Shown here piece after piece: positions 60,091-64,000 of a stretch of 64,000 nucleotides of DNA. Source of the DNA: Rosistilla oblonga (lineage in GTDB: Bacteria > Planctomycetota > Planctomycetia > Pirellulales > Pirellulaceae). A program made the translations under genes and the position numbers. Positions within the stretch are counted from its first letter, which is position 1, and each line of letters starts with the position of its first letter. The stretch is from assembly GCF_007751715.1 (NCBI RefSeq), contig NZ_CP036292.1, forward strand, positions 1 through 64,000, read 5' to 3'. The notes beneath the pieces are model-generated. The model saw only the letters and a list, made by a program, of their open reading frames with translations, was not told where the DNA came from and ran no database searches.

Positions 60091-61148
60091 ACGCTGGTCG
60101 CAAGATCATCTACGACTCACGTTGGATCAGCCCGACCGGGATCGGTCGCTTTGCCAGTGAACTGAACGACCGCCTCGGCTGCCTGCAGCACCAAGCGATT
60201 GGCGGCAGCCCGACCAGTCCGTTGGATTGCTTGCGGATCGGATGGATGATGTGGAGAACCGATTCCGCTTTCTTTTCGCCTGGCTTCAACGTGCCGTTGG
60301 CGTGGCCGATGCTCACCAAGCAACCGTATGTGTTTACGATCCACGATTTGATTTACGTAAACCATCCCGCGGAAGCTTCGTTGGCAAAGCGGCTGTATTG
60401 TGAACATGTGATCCGGCCGGCCGCGCGAAGAGCGTACAAGGTTCTCACCGTTTCGGAATTCTCAAAACAGGAGATCGTTGCCTGGGCGGGAATCGATCCG
60501 TCGCAAGTCGAAGTTGTCTACAACGGCGTCGGCAGCGCATTCACCGTTGCCGGGCCACTGCACCAAATCGATCATCCCTACGTTCTGTACGTTGGCAATC
60601 AACGTCCTCACAAAAATGTCGGCGGTTTGTTGCACGCCTTCGCGAAGATCAGCGACCGGACCGAAGCGAGGTTGGCGATCACCGGAACGGCGACTGCGGA
60701 GACCGACGCTACGATCGCCAAGTTGTCGCTGGGCGATCGCGTTTGCTTCCTCGGCAAGTTGTCCGACGACCAGCTAGCCGCCGCCTATCGCGGTGCTCAA
60801 GTGACAGTCTTGGCGTCCGAATACGAAGGTTTTGGATTGCCCGTGGTCGAATCGATGGCTTGCGGCACACCTGTCGTCTGCAGCAACGTCACCTCGCTGC
60901 CGGAGGTTGCAGGTGGCGCCGCGGTGTTGGTGGATACAGATCCCGACAGCATCGCCGAAGGGTTGCTTCGCGTTTTGCAGGATGAATCGCTGCGAGACAC
61001 GTTAGCCGCCGCGGGACTGGTTCGCGCGGCTGATTTCAGCTGGGAAGCGACAGCTGCCAAAGTCCAGCAGGTTCTGCAACCGCTTGTCACCGCGGCTCCT
61101 GTGACGCACGCCAACGCCGTTCAAACTCTTGAAGCATCTGCGAAATAG
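60087..61148 (+). CDS. GT4-family glycosyltransferase
   Basis: 353 aa, GT-B. Motifs: YDSRWISPTGIGRFASELNDRL near the N-terminus, HKNVGGLLHAFAKI in the C-terminal domain, and the E-x7-E nucleotide-sugar motif EYEGFGLPVVESMACGTPVVCSNVTSLPEVAGGAAVLVD. Similar to mannosyltransferases of capsule or exopolysaccharide loci. It begins in an ATGA overlap with the polymerase gene and ends 3 nt before the next GT. Confidence 0.9.
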   Translation: MNAGRKIIYDSRWISPTGIGRFASELNDRLGCLQHQAIGGSPTSPLDCLRIGWMMWRTDSAFFSPGFNVPLAWPMLTKQPYVFTIHDLIYVNHPAEASLAKRLYCEHVIRPAARRAYKVLTVSEFSKQEIVAWAGIDPSQVEVVYNGVGSAFTVAGPLHQIDHPYVLYVGNQRPHKNVGGLLHAFAKISDRTEARLAITGTATAETDATIAKLSLGDRVCFLGKLSDDQLAAAYRGAQVTVLASEYEGFGLPVVESMACGTPVVCSNVTSLPEVAGGAAVLVDTDPDSIAEGLLRVLQDESLRDTLAAAGLVRAADFSWEATAAKVQQVLQPLVTAAPVTHANAVQTLEASAK

Positions 61149-61151
61149 ACC

Positions 61152-62378
61152 ATGAAAAATGTAGCCCTCATTCACGAATGGCTCACCACCTACGCTGGAT
61201 CCGAACGCGTGGTTGAGCAGATGTTGTTGCAGTATCCCGAATCGGATCTGTACGCGGTTGCAAACATCTTGTCGGACAAAGATCGTGAGTTTTTGCGTGG
61301 CAAAGAACCGACGACCAGCTTCATCCAAAAGCTCCCTTTCCTGAAGAAGTTCCTGCGACACTATCTGCCGCTGATGCCGATGGCGGTCGAGCAGTGGGAT
61401 TTGAGCGCCTACGACGTGATCTTGTCTTCGAATCATGCCGTCGCCAAAGGCGTGATCTGCGGCCCCGACCAATTACACGTCAGTTACGTTCACACACCGA
61501 TTCGTTACGCGTGGGAGTTTCAAGCTCAATACCTACGCGAATCGAAACTGACCTGGGGTGTCCGCAGTATGGTGACCCGGATGATCTTGCACTACATGCG
61601 AATCTGGGACAACGTCTCGTCGACTCGCGTCGATGCCTTTGTCGCAAACAGCCAGTTCATCGCGAACCGAATTCAAAAGTGTTACGGCCGGACGGCGGAA
61701 GTCATCTACCCGCCAGTCGATGTCGATGCCTTCGCCCCGAATTACAATAAAGAAGATTATTACATCGCCGCGTCGCGGTTGGTTCCCTACAAACGCGTCG
61801 ATTTGATCGTCGAAGCGTTCCGCTTGATGCCCGACCGTAAGTTGTTGGTTGTCGGCGACGGACCGATGTTCAAAACGCTGAAGGCGAACTGTCCTGACAA
61901 CGTGGAATTACTCGGGTATTTACCTCACGAAAAGATGCTTCGTTTGATGCAGGGGGCCAAAGCGTTTGTGTTTGCCGCCGAAGAAGACTTCGGTATCACA
62001 TCGGTCGAAGCGCAAGCTTGTGCAACGCCGGTGATCGCTTACGGACGCGGTGGCAGCCTGGAAACGGTGGTCGAGGGAGTGACCGGGTGCTTCTTTGAAG
62101 AACAGGTTCCAGAAAGTGTAGCCGCCGCCGTCGATGCGTTTGAGCAGCAGCAGAGTCAGTTCGATTTGCAGGCCACGCGGAAACATGCCGAGGGTTTTCG
62201 CCCCGAACGGTTCCGCGCCGAACTGGCCGAGTTCATCGATTCGGAATGGCGTAAGTTCGTCCAGCACCGGCGGCGTCGACCCAAGCGTAGTATCACAAGT
62301 TCGGTTCCCGATCCGTTGAATTGCCCGGTCGTCAAGTCTCCCGACTTGGTTAACTTCGCAGGAGTGTCATCCAAATGA
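61152..62378 (+). CDS. GT4-family glycosyltransferase (WbaZ-like)
   Basis: 408 aa. N-terminal block MKNVALIHEWLTTYAGSERVVEQMLLQYPESDLYAV is characteristic of the WbaZ/mannosyltransferase group; SYVHTPIRYAWEFQAQYL follows. The C-terminal E-x7-E region is EEDFGITSVEAQACATPVIAYGRGGSLETV. The last 40 residues are hydrophilic and variable. The stop overlaps the chain-length gene start (ATGA). Confidence 0.9.
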   Translation: MKNVALIHEWLTTYAGSERVVEQMLLQYPESDLYAVANILSDKDREFLRGKEPTTSFIQKLPFLKKFLRHYLPLMPMAVEQWDLSAYDVILSSNHAVAKGVICGPDQLHVSYVHTPIRYAWEFQAQYLRESKLTWGVRSMVTRMILHYMRIWDNVSSTRVDAFVANSQFIANRIQKCYGRTAEVIYPPVDVDAFAPNYNKEDYYIAASRLVPYKRVDLIVEAFRLMPDRKLLVVGDGPMFKTLKANCPDNVELLGYLPHEKMLRLMQGAKAFVFAAEEDFGITSVEAQACATPVIAYGRGGSLETVVEGVTGCFFEEQVPESVAAAVDAFEQQQSQFDLQATRKHAEGFRPERFRAELAEFIDSEWRKFVQHRRRRPKRSITSSVPDPLNCPVVKSPDLVNFAGVSSK

Positions 62379-63913
62379 ATCAAGAAACCCCACGCACTGA
62401 GAATTCCTTGGATCTCTTCACAGCCTTGTGGCAAAACAAAGGCAAGATGTTTCTCGTCTTCGCTTTGGTGATGGTCGCCACGGTTGGATATTTGTCCAAG
62501 GCGAAATTGAAGTATACGTCCGAAGCGAAACTGTTCATCCGATTGGGAAAAGAGACCATCGGCTTGGACCCGACCGCAACCGTTGGGCAAACCGTTTCGG
62601 TTCAGGAGGCCCGCGAAAAGGAGATCCATTCGGTGCAGACGCTTGTTCACAGTCGCAACGTGCTGGAACGAGTTGTCGATAACGTCGGCGTCGATCGCAT
62701 CTTAGAACAGTCCGAGGACGGCGAGTCGAGCTGGATGCCAATCGATTTGGATTACATCAAATCGTTTAGCCCGGTCTATGTCGACAGCCCTCGCGACAAG
62801 GCGATCGCAAAACTCGAGAAGAGTCTCGTCACGTTTAACCCACGCTCGACCGCGATTATCGGTTTGCGTTACGAAACGATCAGCCCCGAACTCGCTGCCG
62901 AAGTGCTTCAGGAAGTCATTCATTCATCGGTGGATGCACAGGTTCGCGTGCATCAATCCGAGGGATCAAACGACTTCTTTCTGGTCCAGACGTCTCAACT
63001 TTCCGACGAAGTTGCCGCGTTGGAGGATCAAATGTTGAAGTTTAAAAACGAAACAGGAGTTTCGGAACTGAATCAACATCGGCAGGTGAAGATCGCTCAA
63101 CTGGCTTCGCTGGAAGACGCTTTGATGGATACGATTGCCAAGATCGAAGCGGCGCAAAGCGAGATCGAATCCCGCACGCTGTTGATTCGCGAATTGCCCG
63201 AACGCGTCCGCCTGGCGGAGACGACCGGTTTGCCCAGCAGTGCCGCTCAAGGAATGCGTGAACAACTCTATTCATTGCAGTTGATCGAAAATGAGTTGAT
63301 GTCGCGATACCAGCCCGATCATCCAAAAGTTCGCCAAACGCGAGCCCAGATCGCCGCGGCGCAAGAGACGCTGGAATCCGAACGCGTGCTAACGCAAGTC
63401 ACGATGGGAGTCAACGAATCGCGTCGCGAGATGGAATCCGCGCTGCTGAACCAACAGGCGATCGCCGAATCATTGGCCGCCCGGAAACAGATCCTGACTC
63501 GCCAGATCGCGGAGGTCGAAGAGGAACTTCGCGGCATCAATAAGAGTGAAATTACGTTGGCGCAGATCTCTCGCAAGTTGGACCTGGCACGCGCCAGCTA
63601 CCAAGACTACGCAAAACGATCCGAACTCGCTCGACTCGACATGGCGATCAGCAAAGGCAGCCTGTCGAATCTAAGCGTGTTGCAAAGGCCTAGCGATTCG
63701 AAGATCCCGTCCAGCCCCAAAGTTGCGTTGACGTTGGTGATGGGAACGACGCTGGGGTTGTTTCTCAGCTTGGCCGTCGGCTTGCTCGCTCAACTGATGG
63801 GCAACCATGCTCGAGATCCTCAAGAAAGCAAAAACAGAAGCTCGTTGTTTGCATGGAAATCGCTGCCGTTCGCCGATGCTGCAAACCGCTTCTTTTCCTT
63901 TCGTTGGCTCTAA
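62375..63913 (+). CDS. Wzz-type polysaccharide chain-length/export protein
   Basis: 512 aa. TM1 at about residues 26-44, a long periplasmic domain with coiled-coil helices (about 210-420: VAALEDQMLKFKNETGVSEL, QAIAESLAARKQILTRQIAEVEEELRGINKSEITLAQI), and TM2 at about 455-478 preceded by the proline motif SKIPSSPK of the Wzz family. No C-terminal tyrosine-kinase domain is present within this protein. It probably controls chain length and couples to an outer-membrane exporter not seen here. Confidence 0.88.
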   Translation: MNQETPRTENSLDLFTALWQNKGKMFLVFALVMVATVGYLSKAKLKYTSEAKLFIRLGKETIGLDPTATVGQTVSVQEAREKEIHSVQTLVHSRNVLERVVDNVGVDRILEQSEDGESSWMPIDLDYIKSFSPVYVDSPRDKAIAKLEKSLVTFNPRSTAIIGLRYETISPELAAEVLQEVIHSSVDAQVRVHQSEGSNDFFLVQTSQLSDEVAALEDQMLKFKNETGVSELNQHRQVKIAQLASLEDALMDTIAKIEAAQSEIESRTLLIRELPERVRLAETTGLPSSAAQGMREQLYSLQLIENELMSRYQPDHPKVRQTRAQIAAAQETLESERVLTQVTMGVNESRREMESALLNQQAIAESLAARKQILTRQIAEVEEELRGINKSEITLAQISRKLDLARASYQDYAKRSELARLDMAISKGSLSNLSVLQRPSDSKIPSSPKVALTLVMGTTLGLFLSLAVGLLAQLMGNHARDPQESKNRSSLFAWKSLPFADAANRFFSFRWL

Positions 63914-63934
63914 CAGAGATCGGGGAAGGCAACG

Positions 63935-64000
63935 GTGACAATCATCCAACAAGGACTGCCAATGCATTCCATTCGCCCCCTCGGGGACTCGACATCGGGT
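63935..64000 (+). CDS. Start of a further gene, truncated by the window end
   Basis: An open frame begins at GTG 63935, with GGGGAAGG about 6 nt upstream, and stays open for 22 codons to the window end. An in-frame ATG is at 63962. Position after a Wzz gene suggests another exopolysaccharide gene, but nothing can be assigned. Confidence 0.4.
   Translation, partial: MTIIQQGLPMHSIRPLGDSTSG

Noticed and set aside
1-64000. High density of CGATCG across the window as a special motif
   Set aside because: It follows from frequent Asp/Ile/Arg codon pairs in coding DNA and also occurs in intergenic DNA at lower density; without counts it cannot be called selected.

Overview
The window reads as a planctomycete chromosome of the Pirellulaceae type. 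This rests on gene content, not on a database search. It has a DUF1559 protein with a prepilin-type N-terminus, a formylmethanofuran dehydrogenase subunit B (FhcB) of the tetrahydromethanopterin C1 pathway, a CRTAC/ASPIC FG-GAP protein beside a multihaem cytochrome, a MoxR-DUF58-BatA operon, and moderately GC-rich DNA full of CGATCG. Base 1 is the A of the dnaA ATG, so the sequence is probably cut at the conventional chromosome start.

Layout. 1-5455: replication and housekeeping block (short dnaA, a candidate oriC with DnaA boxes, dnaN, dciA-like, lysA, folE, queD-like). 5481-7100: an intact IS4-family element with nested inverted repeats. 7147-9044 (minus): signal peptidase I with a zinc-ribbon insertion, plus two small coupled genes. 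9230-13259: MoxR, DUF58 and BatA/VWA with 4-nt overlaps. 13500-14828 (minus): orphan fhcB. 14986-20461: secreted protein, five-haem membrane cytochrome with TPRs, and CRTAC/ASPIC protein. 20492-27484 (minus): a Tad export core (CpaE, CpaF, TadB, TadC, two TadE-like, TadG-like) without pilin, secretin or prepilin peptidase. 28222-32308: a DUF3472-like secreted protein, a SpoIIAA-like protein, a HEAT protein and a hypothetical. 32448-36532: hybrid histidine kinase and NtrC-type regulator. 36855-41391: a small exported peptide, then minus-strand genes for a beta-propeller-like protein with an HGDHSH motif, a lipoprotein, a DUF1559 protein, a His-rich secreted protein and a Tyr-rich secreted protein.

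41895-46716 is the most unusual part: three co-directional genes with almost no spacing, encoding a multi-winged-helix-like protein, a P-loop ATPase of 673 residues, and a soluble FtsK/SpoIIIE motor whose N-terminus is a Cas4/RecB-like PD-(D/E)XK nuclease with all its motifs. I recognise no named system with this arrangement. It may be a DNA-targeting (defence or DNA-processing) module.

46717-64000: a MATE transporter, three overlapping glycosyltransferase genes, a DUF421 protein, a FAD oxidoreductase with a twin-arginine signal, a small methyltransferase, and a Wzx/Wzy-type exopolysaccharide locus (flippase, polymerase, two GT4 enzymes, Wzz-like protein) that runs off the right end. A structured dispersed repeat (three full copies and one reversed partial copy) sits directly downstream of genes in the same orientation. 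It carries terminator-like hairpins, one with a compensatory base-pair change. No tRNA, rRNA or CRISPR array was seen.
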